64,000 nucleotides of DNA, from assembly GCF_002994745.2 (NCBI RefSeq), contig NC_037090.1, positions 3,844,001 through 3,908,000 on the forward strand, given 5' to 3'. Positions 1 through 16,815 of the stretch are shown piece after piece. The notes beneath the pieces were generated by a model. That model saw only the letters and a program-made list of their open reading frames with translations. It had not been told where the DNA came from and did no database searches. The first letter of the stretch is position 1, and each line of letters starts with the position of its first letter. Position numbers and translations under genes: made by a program. Origin of the DNA: Rosa chinensis (lineage: Eukaryota; Streptophyta; Magnoliopsida; Rosales; Rosaceae).

Positions 1-93
1 GGCCCCAAATCAGCAGGTGCCATGGAGTGTGATCAAGTTCAAGAGGCAGAAGGGGCTTCCGTGGTACCTTAGAGATTTCCCCTTCAAAAAGCA

Positions 94-921
94 ATGCCAG
101 CGCCAAAGTATATGCAGGACGGAAGTGCTGCTGTGACAGATGCAATGGAAGAAGTCAACCTGAGTGATGATCCCGCTGTTCAGAAAAATATTTCCATCTC
201 CACCTATTTGTCACCTGAAGAAAGAGGCTGCCTCATCTCTTTATTAAGAGAATATAAGGATGTCTTTGCCTGGAGTTATGAGGAGATGCCGGGATTAGAC
301 CCGAATATGGTGTGTCACACTCTGAATGTGCAATTAGGAGCGAAACCAATGGTGCAATCAAGAAGAAATTACCATCCCAATGATGAGCAACAAATCAAGC
401 AAGAAGTTGAGAAACTCTTAGCCTCTGGTTTCATCAGGCCGATCAAGCACCCTACTTGGTTGGCAAATATTGTTCTTGCGAAGAAAAATAATGGTCAGAT
501 ACGAGTTTGTGTTGACGTCAGGGATTTAAATAGAGCATGTCCAAAAGATGAATTCCCGTTGCCAAACATGGATGTCCTCATAGATTCAACCTTGGGCCAT
601 GGGATGCTATCATTCATGGATGGTTTCAGCGGCTATAACCAAATTAAAATGGCCGCCAGGGATGCTGAAAAGACGGCTTTTCGTACACCGTATGGAAATT
701 TTTACTATACAGTCATGCCATTTGGCTTGAAGAACACTGGCGCTACCTATAAAAGGGCAATGACGGCAGTGTTCCATGACATGATGGGAAAAGAAGTGGA
801 GGATTACGCTGACGATTTGGTGGTGAAATCTAAGACTAGAAGTGAGCACTAGGGTACCTTGAGAAAAGTACTACAAAGATGCAGGGAATATAAGCTGAAG
901 ATGAATAAAAAAAAATGTGAT
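94..921 (+). mobile_element. Ty3/gypsy reverse-transcriptase fragment, interrupted
   Basis: The reading frame 94-852 encodes about 250 residues of a plant Ty3/gypsy polyprotein reaching into reverse transcriptase. It contains the finger region (KHPTWLANIVLAKKNNGQIR), VDVRDLNRACPKD, the FMDGFSGYNQI block and the catalytic YADD box followed by LVVKSK. A TAG stop at 850-852 falls where the family continues into HL. Homology resumes at once in the same frame (GTLRKVLQRCREYKLKMNKKKC) up to about 921, where it ends abruptly. No RNase H or integrase follows. This is therefore a dead, truncated element lying at the window edge; upstream gag and protease are not visible. Ty3/gypsy membership is clear from the motifs, but the lineage was not determined. 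Confidence 0.9.
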
Positions 922-923
922 TG

Positions 924-1016
924 ACAAGCGATACGAGATGCCTATTTAACGGCAGCCTCAGCCTCCATTTCGCGGCAAAAGGAAATTCTCTATTTAACAA
1001 GCGATACGAGATGCCT
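924..1016. repeat. Two copies of a 20-bp direct repeat at the retroelement break
   Basis: The 20-mer ACAAGCGATACGAGATGCCT occurs at 924-943 and again at 997-1016, 73 bp apart. The first copy begins exactly where reverse-transcriptase homology stops. The pair could mark a rearrangement junction or a target-site-like duplication around a 53-bp insert; the origin is not resolved. Confidence 0.7.
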
Positions 1017-1053
1017 AAATATTCAAACGATTGACATGGATTTCGAAATGAGC

Positions 1054-2130
1054 CAACACGCTTATTCACCACGCGATATGCGTAGACCCAAGCTACGTTT
1101 GGGGCTTATACGGCGGGATGTGGTGTGGAAGGTAACGGATCGTGCGAGGCCCATTGTTATGATAAGGCCCGTCGGTAATTTTGGACTTGGGAACCAAAAT
1201 TCATGCCTCGAGGGCCAATATCTTAACATGGGCTAATAGAGAGATAAAAGCAAGCCCAACAAGACTTAGAGCCCACTAGAGCCATTCCCTACCCAAGGTC
1301 CACTACACTAAAACCCGTAGCCCAAAAAGACATTGGAGTCGTCTTCCCCAAATCAGGAACGTTGTTCCATCAGGTTGTTGCTGGGATTACTACTCCATCC
1401 TTTTCTGGTAAGAACCCCAAGTCTATACAAAAGCTTCCTAACTCTCATCCTCCGAAATCCTGCCTCAATTTCCAATAATCCTTAGGTATTTGTGATCATA
1501 ATTTACGATAGCACAAAACAAGGGATTATGATCTCTTAAAAATCACGGAAGCACGAAATCTGGGATCCCCATCGCCGTCCTATACCCGCGCCACCAGTCT
1601 TTACCCACATGGCCAAAGCAAGCCTTCATTCTTTTGATTTCATAGGGAAAACAAAAGCTGAAGGTTTTAGAATGATCCCATCAAAACTAAGAATGCCCTT
1701 TCAAAACCTCTGGTTCTTGGCGCAAATCCTCCCCGCTTATCACCGCTATAAAAGGCGAGTTCGTTGCCGTAGAAAGGCCAAGCCACAACAGTCCAGAAAC
1801 AACAAGCAAGAGATCAAGCTTCAATCTCTGAACCCCTGTTCTTCCCAACCAACCTTAATCCGAAATCCAGAAATCATGTCACTGATAGAACTCTCTCTCT
1901 GCTAAACTCTCATGCATCTAGCTCCCATACCATGCCCGCCTATAAGTCCTGTTCTTATGAAGTGAAGCCTAATCGCTGCTGTTATCATCAAGACAAGTCG
2001 CTGCTGTTATCATCAAGCCAAGTCGCTGCTGTTATCATCAAGCCAAGTCGCTGCTGTTATCATCAAGCCAAGTGGTTGCTGTTACATTTAACAGGTTACA
2101 ACGAAATTGTTCTTGGGTCACCCTTTGAAT
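1054..2130 (+). mobile_element. LTR-like or promoter-bearing retroelement remnant
   Basis: This stretch has no coding homology. It has a TATA motif (TATAAAAGG) near 1748, followed by a C/A-rich transcribed-type sequence, and lies directly downstream of the decayed gypsy reverse transcriptase. That arrangement resembles a retrotransposon LTR (U3 with TATA, then R/U5). I could not find its partner LTR, TG..CA borders or a primer-binding site, so the call is an inference from position and the TATA motif. Confidence 0.35.
1972..2087. repeat. 25-bp minisatellite, about 4.5 copies
   Basis: The unit containing CGCTGCTGTTATCATCAAG begins at 1974, 1999, 2024 and 2049, an exact 25-bp period, with a decayed fifth copy at 2074. 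Units differ by one or two bases. The array sits at the end of the LTR-like region. Confidence 0.9.
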
Positions 2131-2221
2131 GATTTTAGGCCTAGTCTCGCACAACTAGGAGGGTCTTGCTGCAAAGAGTCAAAATCACAAAGTCACCCTC
2201 ACAGGAAGCTATTGGGTTGGG

Positions 2222-2940
2222 ATGATTACTCCCTCCTCCAACATAGCCAGTTTTGGTAGAAGTGGGATATTGGATTCGGTGATGCCAACAGAGCAATGCT
2301 GCTCGTGGATGGCTTTGGCGGCGCAACCTCTGACTGGGGTCGTTAGTCGTTCTTGCTTTGGTGGCGGTAAAGGTGGCATGGTTATCGGCGGCATCTCTGA
2401 CGGCAATAGAGGCAGTGGAGGTGGAGTCGACGGCCGGTCTTTAGCAGCGACAGGGTTGGTGCTCCTAGGGCGAACTGGATATCTAGGTGGGGCTGTGTTC
2501 AGTTGGGTTTGGGCCTAGTGTGCTAGGGTTCCTCGATTTTAGGCCTTGGTGGTGTGGGCCTGGCCAGATGGGTTTCATAGAACTGTTAGTTCTCTAATTT
2601 TCAGGATAGGTTTGGGTTCGCATCTTTTCTTACGAAAAGATGATAGGCTTTATTTTTTTTTTTTTTTTAGAAAAGAGATCGCAAAAATCTAGTAACTCTG
2701 AGGGACATTTTATTCAAGCTTGGAGTACTCGGTTTTTGTTAGAATAAAAGTGCGTAAACTTCTTTAAAAGGTGGGTATACTAGGGGTATGCTTGGTTCCT
2801 AATCTGTGTTAGAGTAGGGTTTTAGGGTGATTTAAAGAACAATTCTTTCTATCGACCCCTTATGGGTGTTTCGTTTTTGTACTGCTTGCTGAATCTATAT
2901 AATGGGCTGACCTCTTTCATAAAAAAATTTTAAAAAAAAT
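2222..2940 (+). mobile_element. Probable non-LTR retrotransposon (LINE) 3' remnant
   Basis: The stretch is G-rich at first, then T-rich, and ends near 2880-2935 with a segment typical of plant L1-type LINE tails: a run through TTTGTACTGCTTGCTGAAT and ATAATGGGCTGACC, then A-rich sequence. There is no intact reverse transcriptase or RNase H. I could not find a target-site duplication, so both borders are approximate. Confidence 0.35.
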
Positions 2941-4819
2941 TTAAGGAAAAATTATGGAGGTTTTAGATATTTCTGTAAAATAGGGAATCTATTGGAGTTA
3001 AAGAAGAAAAATAGGTTAAAACTTTGATTTTGACTTCTCTATAATACATAAATTATAGAGAAGCTGTTAGAGTTGCTATGAGTCACCGATAATGAGGCAA
3101 TGACATAATGAATATTGAAACTTCAAGCTTCAGATTCTTTTATATTTGTGCTCAACTTGTTCCTTTCTGGTTAATTAATTTCAAATATATCTTGTCCTCA
3201 TTATGTTGTTCCCGAGTGCTCTAGCTTCTATTAGAAAGTATAACAGAAGGGATAATTAATTTCATTACAAATTGGTTGCAAGATGCATGTAAATTTGTCT
3301 GCCATAGCTGATTGTTTAGTGGGACTATAGATCACAATGATAACTATACCGAAACAAATAAGGGGAATGAAATAAAGATTCCTACAGAAGTTTAATTGGA
3401 ATAATCCGGACTTCCAGAGTCATCTGGCGATATGATCCCCACCCCTGCAGAAGACTCAACATACCAGAGTCGTCTCTGAATTAAAGAGTACTTTTAGGCC
3501 TGAGGCGTAATCTACGACAAAAGTCCCTTGTTGGAAAATTCAATATTGTGTCTGGGAGCACCAATAATAAGAAAATTCAACCAATAATAAGAAAATTCAA
3601 CTTGAATGTAGTGCTAATCCGTATCGAGGGATCGATCATATCAAAACGCTTCATTCATCAGCTCATCCTGACTATCAAGAATAGATCAATAGATTGAAAT
3701 TTAAATTTAACTCTAACTAGCGTCGGCGGAATTCGAACACATGTGTGAGGTTCTATTCCTCAAGGTTCATACCAACTTACCATCTGTGGTGATTTAGTTT
3801 TATATATTGTTTGTTATTGATTCTAGTTTGTTGGAGTACTCTCACCCTCGACTATTCAATGTAAATTAATGGATAACATCATTGAGTCATATAGTTAAAT
3901 GCAATTATGCAAGCATATATTTTCCAAGCAACTCAAATAGTACGTAATGGGAAAATGACGATTGTTTCCCGCACGTTAACGTGTCTGTACTTTATTAAAG
4001 TTTAATGAAAAGGCTCTATAGTAGACTAGCTTGCTTCTTGAACAGTTGAACGGGTGGCTTAACTAGACAAGTTACAAACCACCATATATTGAACTAGTCT
4101 ATCAGAAATTAAGAAGACAACTAAACGGAACTGAATCAGTTGTCGAGAACTAATATCCATCACACATTCGCACTGGTCAGTTTATGACCGAATAACATCG
4201 GGAACTAGAATTCAGAATACCGAGTAACAATATTATACATGTACAAGTACATGTATATATATAATATATATTTGCCTTTGATCATCTCAAACTAGGATGT
4301 ATACACAGTAATCTTTATGCCTGTGTCCATCATTAATTTCTTGGTTGGTCAAAGTACTTTCCAGTTCGTTTCCACAAAGACTACCCATTGGAAAAATGGA
4401 AAGGAACAAGACTCTGATCTAGATGTGTAAAAGCACGCGTTACGATACCATCATCTATTTCCAATTGATTCGAGTACAGACAGCCTTCGAGGTTACTCGT
4501 TAAGCGAAAGGCGAACCTCTCAAAAGAGGAGATCGTCCTGATGGAAAAGCTGATGATGACTTGAAGGGGGTGCTCTTCGCCTCACTTTTGCCAGTGACAA
4601 TCGAACACATCAACACGTACAGAACCTTTTATTTGCACAAGATACCAACAGACCCACCCATGAGAGCAATTGCACCAATAATCTAGTTGGCTAAAGAAAG
4701 TCGGAAAGAGTTTCGCTAGAAACCCCGATTCTCGAGGCATCTTGGAACTCTCTTCTAATTAAAAAATAAAATTATAATATGATCTCAGATTATGGTACAC
4801 GTCATAGTTTAGATTGATT
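2941..4819. other. Intergenic, no gene seen
   Basis: AT-rich spacer with no coding homology on either strand. It contains a 20-bp tandem duplication (ACCAATAATAAGAAAATTCA twice, about 3561-3600) and nothing else I can name. Confidence 0.6.
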
Positions 4820-5212
4820 CATGAGTCACCTTCTCCTCTTGTTCCGACGTAGTTATTGTTTATGTTTTTCCTCATCTTCTCCTTTTGTTCCGATGTAGAC
4901 GTAATTATTATTTCTGTTCATGAGTCACCTTCTCCTCTTGTTCCGATGTAGTTATTGTCTATGTTTTTCCTCATCTTCTCCTTTTGTTCCGATGTAGACG
5001 TAATTATTATTTCTATTCATGAGTCACCTTCTCCTCTTGTTCCGATGTAGTTATTGTCTATGTTTTTCCTCATCTTCTCTTTTTGTTCCGACGTAGACGT
5101 AATTATTGTTTCTGTTTTTCCTCACCTTCTCCTCTTGTTCCGACGTAGACGTAATTATTGTTTTTATTTTTCCTCACCTTCTCCTCATGTTCCGATGTAA
5201 TTATTGTCCGTT
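4820..5212. repeat. 99-bp minisatellite upstream of the copine gene
   Basis: CATGAGTCACC starts at 4820, 4919 and 5018, an exact 99-bp period. A fourth, degraded unit runs to about 5212. Each unit consists of two related halves built on CCTCATCTTCTCCTTTTGTTCCGA and a following TGTAG(ACGTA)ATTATT segment, so the array grew by duplication of an earlier dimer. It lies 380 bp upstream of the copine TATA box. Confidence 0.9.
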
Positions 5213-5591
5213 CAATTCATATACCATATACCGGTCCATGTCTATTAGCCAAAAAACGTAAAAACATACAAGACCCTAGCAAAATACTCCTTTGCCCCCT
5301 GATTAACTCGAAGAGGCAAAAGCAAATAGGCAACAGCAGCCCTACATCACCAAATTTTACCCTCTGTAGGTAGAACAGGTCCCCCGCCTAGCTTTAGAAA
5401 AAGAAAAAAGAAAAAAAATGGACCCAATTGATAATGCAATTGCTTATTATTTTCGCAACAATTTCTGACAAGGAAATAATATTAATTAACCGTGGTTTTC
5501 TTTTTTTTTTGAAGCAGGAAGAAGAAGAAGAAGAAGATTTTGGATACCGGGAAATTAAAGCAGTCAAATCTCGCGTTAAACGATCTGTGTG

Positions 5592-5602
5592 TTATATATA
5601 TA
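5592..5602 (+). promoter_or_regulatory. Probable TATA box of the copine gene
   Basis: TTATATATATAA lies about 165 bp before the copine start codon. A TSS about 30 bp downstream would leave a 5' UTR of about 140 bp. That UTR carries a (GAA)9 microsatellite at about 5728-5754. Confidence 0.55.
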
Positions 5603-5765
5603 ACCCCTTCTTTTACATTTAGCTTGCTACAAACTTAAAGGCGCGAAACCAAACTAGAATCTCGTGAGAAAGGGACCGACCAGACGTTTTTGGGGTTTAG
5701 GGTTTTTGAATTTGAGAGAGAGAAGTCGAAGAAGAAGAAGAAGAAGAAGAAGAAGGTAGAGAGAG

Positions 5766-11363
<5,598 letters not shown>

Positions 11364-12450
11364 AATATGTAGTCGACATTAAGCGGTGATTAGTTAGCAC
11401 TTTTTGTCTCCCTTACCAGGGCAGGAATCAAGCAATTAACTGTCACCAATCTAAAATATTCTTCGTCAATATTACTAAGAATTAACATGAAGTACATATG
11501 CATTACAAAACTCCAATGTCTATTTTTATTTTCTTTCAGATCATTTCATTAATTTGTTAGTTTGATAAGTTTGCTTTAAGATCTAGTTGTCCTTGTGTGT
11601 AGCAGAAATGTAGTGCAAGCAACAAACTTGCAACAGGTACATGTTTGTCTAGAGGTGTGGGTTTGTGTTGGTTAGAAAATAAAGAAAAATAATTTTAATT
11701 TTAAACTCTTGGGATGTTCATTTGCGACCCACGCATGAAATCTCAAAAAATAGAGAAATATGAATTTTTCTTGTAAGTCATGACTAGTATTTTTGGAATC
11801 CATTTGCCAATGAAATTTCGTATTTAAAGTTTGTTGGACTATGACAAAAATTGTTGTACTATTTTATTGTTGAAATTCATCTGCCCACGAATAGTCGCCA
11901 TTTAAAAAGTTTTTGCCGTTGAAATTTCTTCAATAAAAGGTTGCTCTAGTATCCAATTTTTGAAAACCTTTTGCCGTTGAAATTTCTACGCACGATACTA
12001 TATCATTTTGAAAACCTTTTGCCAACAAGGGGTTCGTAGGGAATTCTACATCAAATGTCAACCAAATTTCTCTCTTTCGCGCGTCCGTGTATCCTCTTGA
12101 GGTCTAAATTACTTATATTTGAAGATAACAGTGATTGTCAAATGCAGGTTTTTTTTTTTGGTACATGTCCTATACAGTTTTATTTGGACCAAACAGCCGT
12201 GCGCTATAACCAACGACGATTGCATATTCTAAAAGGCTAAAAGCTTCAAAAATCCATGCCTGTGATCTGAGGTATTCAAAAACGGTAGGATTCATGCATG
12301 TACCCCTTTTTTGATTGTCAAAACGACGGCCTTTTCCTGGCCCTTCAACAGTTGACCACTCTCTTTTACATGTTCTGCCAGATTGTCTCGACATACAACC
12401 AAGTATTTCAATTCCTACCATTTTAATCAAGAGATTAGAGATGAATACAT
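11364..12450. other. Convergent 3' ends of the copine and cyclin-L genes
   Basis: Tail-to-tail spacer holding both 3' UTRs. A 19-bp motif, TTTTGCCGTTGAAATTTCT, repeats at 11911-11929 and 11969-11987, with a third partial copy near 12019. A T11 run at about 12148 follows TGATTGTCAAA, and the same 11-mer recurs at about 12312. A small minus-strand retroposed insert is possible there but not proven. Confidence 0.5.
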
Positions 12451-15400
12451 TCAGGCATAGGGGTGGTGTCTATAGCGATCCTTCTCCCTCGAAGAATAAG
12501 AGGAACTGTGATAGTCACGATCTGCAAAATAACAAAACTTGTCAGATAATTAGGCTCAACCGCATTTTATTTTGGGGAAAAAAAAAATAACCTTCATATG
12601 TACTATTGTAATACCTCGTGATGAGTAATGTCTTGATTTCTCTGAATGCCCCCCTGCAACCACAAAAGTTAAATGACAAAAAGGTTTTAGAGAGATGAAA
12701 ATTTGAATAGACAAAGTCATGAAAGAAAGGCAAAAGACGGATATATTTTATCGAAGTGGAAGTGGTTAATGAAATATATAAAATGACCAACCTGAATCTT
12801 TTGCTCTGTCCTTAGAACGATGACCTCGGTCCTTAGTTCTATCCCTCTCAGCTTCCTCTCGATCTCCCCGATCACGATCTCGGACCTTTATTCTATCCCT
12901 GTCCCTGTCTCTCTCCCTCTCCCTATCCCTCTCCCTGTCCCTGCTTTTGCTGCGTTCAGTCTTGGATTTCATATTCAAATCTTCTCTTCCCTCTACATCA
13001 ACAGGCATGCTCTTAGATTCATCATCACTTTCTTTAGAATCCTTTACATTATCAATGGCTGTTTTGCTTACACCCTTTGATCTAGAAGATTCAGGATTGA
13101 CTGCTGCTGTAGGTGCATTTGAATTAGATGTATCAGCAATAGTTGGTGGGCTACTCTTAGGAACTTCCTACAGACCAACAATGAAAATAGAACTCTGTGT
13201 TAGCAATAGAATATCTAAATCAGTATATAGCAGGTTTTATTCATCCTGCAGTTGGCACTTGCTAGAAAAACAGGGCAGTAATTACAATAACATACAATAT
13301 GCTGACGAGTAGACAACTGCATAGATAGGACAAAGAATAGATTAAAAACCTCCAGCTCTGAAAAAATCGTAGTACAGTGAAGGTGGGGGGACGCAAAGAC
13401 AAATATTTATACCTTTGAAACTGGCTGGGACTGCGAATTCCATTTGTTGCTAGAAAATGTAAATGAATCTCCATCCTTACAGACTGGAATATACTGAGCT
13501 TTAGGAAGACTATACAGATGAGCCAGAACCCTACAAACTTCATCAATCCCTGATTTGTCAGCATCAAATGCCCTCCACCATGGGGGATTCTCAGGAAGGG
13601 GGACACGAAACCTCCGAGCAGCAGCATACACAACACCACAAGCAACAACCTCACTCTTGAATCGAACACACAAAGTTGTACGCAAACTGCTCCAAGTAAA
13701 AGTTGAGAAATAATAAGAATTAAACCAATAGCATAAGAGTTCTTGAGATTATTCTAGTGAAAAGCAGAATCAAATACCAGTCAAAACCATAAACCTTTGA
13801 AAGCTTAGAATCAAATCCATTACTAGTTGCCTAAAAACAATTCTTCTTTTTTCCTTTCATTTTCTACAATCAGCTTTATTGATCCATCTTTTTTCCTATT
13901 AGAGACCCAACGTTTGATTTTCACATGCTACACCATTCCAGTTTTCTGAATAGACATGTAACCCACATACATACTACATAAAAATTCACTCTACACAAAA
14001 GAGTTCAAAATTCTAATCACTCTAAAACAGATTGTAATATAACGATTTCCATCTTTTTAAAGTTACTACTGCATCAATAAGCATAAAATTATAAAGATTT
14101 CTTTTGTCTATACCCAGATGTCCCCAAAACCCCCTTCCCAGGTCCTGACTAAAAACTGCCTTCATCCTACCCAACAATCTTTAGGAGGCAGGAAACTGTA
14201 GCAAATAAGGGGTTTCCACCCCATACTTCTATGGTCGGCCTGCAACTTCCACTAACCCTCATTGGTAGCACATATTAGAAGAGTAGTAGACTAACATCTC
14301 CAGGTAAAACAGATAATTGTAAAGAAACAAACACCTACTTCAAATTCAAAAATTCAAAATCAAGACCAACAGAATAAAAAACGAATTTGGTTTATGATGA
14401 AAACGCACCTGTCATTTGCTAAATTCCAGGCTTCTTGCGTTAATTCTGGAGGTGATTCAAGAGTGGCAAGGTAATTCGAAATGAACTTGTGGGGATGTTC
14501 AACATGGCAGATGAAACCCATCTCTTTCAAAATATGTCTCTCTGTTCTACTCAACTCCATCTTCAAGTCTGTATATTTCTGTCAAAAACAAAACAGAAAT
14601 CTTATAACCTTGACTTCTATAAGAGGACCATAGATAGATATGCTGCTTCACAATAAATCTGATGCTTCTGGCTCAAAAGGAGGATAATGGAAAGCATTGC
14701 TGTAATATGATACACATACTGAACATGAGCTACTAACCTTTGATTGTGGATCCAAATGCTCAATTGGTAAGTTCTCCCTCCTACATTCCATTCTGTGGAA
14801 AACAATAATCACCTGTCTAGCTTTCTTAGGACATTCCTCCAGCTTTGATGCAAGCCACAGACAACTAGCAGCAACTTTCTACAAGAAAACATAGCATTAC
14901 TAACACATCAGGTACGATATTCAGCTTCTTATAGTGACCTGAAAACAAGTATCCTTCCTCCTAAAAACAAGAAACTACATAAGCAGCCTACTCATTATAT
15001 AGCACTCTTTCATGTTCACAAACCAAAACGAAAACACTACAAGGCAAAAGGTTCAAAGAGATTTCATTCCTCTCAAACTTCGGACCATAGACAGCTATAC
15101 CAGCTTATCTAAGGTACAAAAACACATCTTTCATATTCGAAACAGAAATCGCCTTAATTCTTTAAAACAGAATAGTTTGAAACAGAATACAAGCAAAGAG
15201 CCAAAACGAGCACCTCTACAAACACAAAAGTAAAATGTACCTTGACATTGAAGCGTGCAAACGATTTCTTGCAATAGAAACGGTGGAACAGAACCTGACC
15301 GGTGGCCATCACAGCCTGAGGCCTGCAATTCATCAAATTTAACAAACAAATTTTATTTTTTCGGACCGAAATATCGAATCAAACATCACTCCAGTACAAT

Positions 15401-15609
15401 TATAAACACTGAAATTGAAAACAAAGCGAATTGAAACTTTGGAGATAGAGCACATACATTCTGAGCAGAATGCCGCTCTCTTGAATCAAATCACAGCCGT
15501 AGATTCTGAGCGTGGTCTCTGTGGCTTCATCTATGCCGTCCCTTCTCGACGGCGAGTTCTCCAGGTCCTCATCGCTCAGATAGAACGTGTCTATCGCCGT
15601 GTAAATCAT
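12451..15609 (-). CDS. CYCL1-1: Cyclin-L1 (arginine-rich cyclin, RS-like tail)
   Basis: L-type cyclin, a nuclear partner of CDK11/CDKG-type kinases that links transcription and pre-mRNA splicing; in Arabidopsis it is known as MOS12, needed for correct splicing of NLR transcripts. Eight exons on the minus strand, in coding order: 15458-15609, 15241-15322, 14738-14878, 14409-14578, 13413-13686, 12792-13167, 12615-12653, 12451-12521. All join in frame to 434 aa. The cyclin box covers about 20-250 (KVAASCLWLASKLEE at 79-93, WNLAND, VACGVVYAAARRF). From about 341 to the end the protein is an Arg/Asp/Glu/Ser-rich RS-like tail. I chose the start at MIYTAID because the family begins there; an in-frame ATG six codons upstream (15627) would add MLGFPP. 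The protein is slightly longer than my recollection of the Arabidopsis one. Confidence 0.94.
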
Positions 15610-16815
15610 CGGTGGAAACCCTAACAATCGAAATTATAAAAAAAATTCAACGAAAATTGAATCTGAAATCGAATAGAAATCAGGTTTCGAAAAATTGAAA
15701 TAGAAACTAAGGGAGATTAACCAAGCTGATCCCATACCTCCTCCTTCTTTGAATCCAGAGAGAGAGTCAGTGCAGAAGTTTTCAGATTAGTCTCTTCGTT
15801 TTGTTTGAAGAGCTTCTTTTATATCTTCCGGGTCGGATCTGAATTTGGAACGACGTAAAAAGCCCAAGGTGTACATGGTTGTAAAATAACAAAAGTCGGC
15901 CCAAAACTATGTTGTGGATTTCAAGTAATTACAAAAATGTTTATTTTCAACCAAAAAAAAAAACATCTTCATAATCATGATTTCTCCTCAACACTGTGGG
16001 GACTATAAGTCTATAACAAATGATCTTATTTTGTCACTAAAATTTTACTACCCTCAAATAATGATTCTCAAACACTTCTCGAATTGACAGAATTAAAAAA
16101 TTATAACTCAAATAATTTCTATAATTTTTGTAAAATCAGAAAATAATTAAATTCACAAAAATAAAAAGATAAAATTAAAAAAAATTGTTCTAGGTTTTGG
16201 TGTTCCGTCAATTAAAATAACACATTCTGAAAATCATGCTATACAAATTGTGAGTTTTATTAACTTGAACAAAAATAGCGCTAATAAGTAATAAGGTTTA
16301 GCATGCATTGCATTGTGCCGTATCTCCCAACTTTTTAAATGAGCTTCTTCATGCTCTCCTACCAAACGGTTTTACCATCATAACATATCCTTTTTGTTTT
16401 ACGAGTTTGTAACACAAACATCTATTTCTTTAGTTAGAATCTGAGGATCAATTAGAGCATTCTTCCACTCTGTAAGTAACTATCCTATAACAACAAATGA
16501 AAAACAAAAAGGTCAGCTTTACAACGAAGCCAAGCCAACTGCTAAGATGACAAACTGTATGACTATTCTACCTGTGCTTGATTCTATCCTTGAACGAACC
16601 TACTCGTCATCAGCTGCAGCCCACATGCACATTGCAATAATGTTATAAAACACCAGAAGAAGCATCTCATCTTGCTGAATCCAACCCCACTCTCGCGATG
16701 TTGCTGGCCGTTTAAGCATGAGTGATAGCAAGAGACTGTTATGAGGCCATTCTCAATTGCTCAAAGAAACATGAAGAAGGGAAGCATACAACATTGATAG
16801 GACAGCAATCCCACT
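15610..16815. other. Cyclin-L 5' region and spacer to the next gene
   Basis: 15610-15830 holds the 5' leader and promoter-proximal DNA of the minus-strand cyclin-L gene. The rest is AT-rich spacer leading to the 3' end of the S-acyltransferase gene, whose 3' UTR probably covers about 16500-16815. No further gene was seen. Confidence 0.5.

Noticed and set aside
12131..12330. Possible minus-strand retroposed insert at the cyclin-L 3' end (T11 run, TGATTGTCAAA twice)
   Set aside because: Only 11 bp match and the left copy does not abut the T run; chance or an old duplication cannot be excluded.
12820..13312. Overlapping plus-strand open frames opposite the cyclin-L RS tail
   Set aside because: Low-complexity antisense of the Arg/Asp-rich exon 12792-13167; the minus strand splices into a complete cyclin L.
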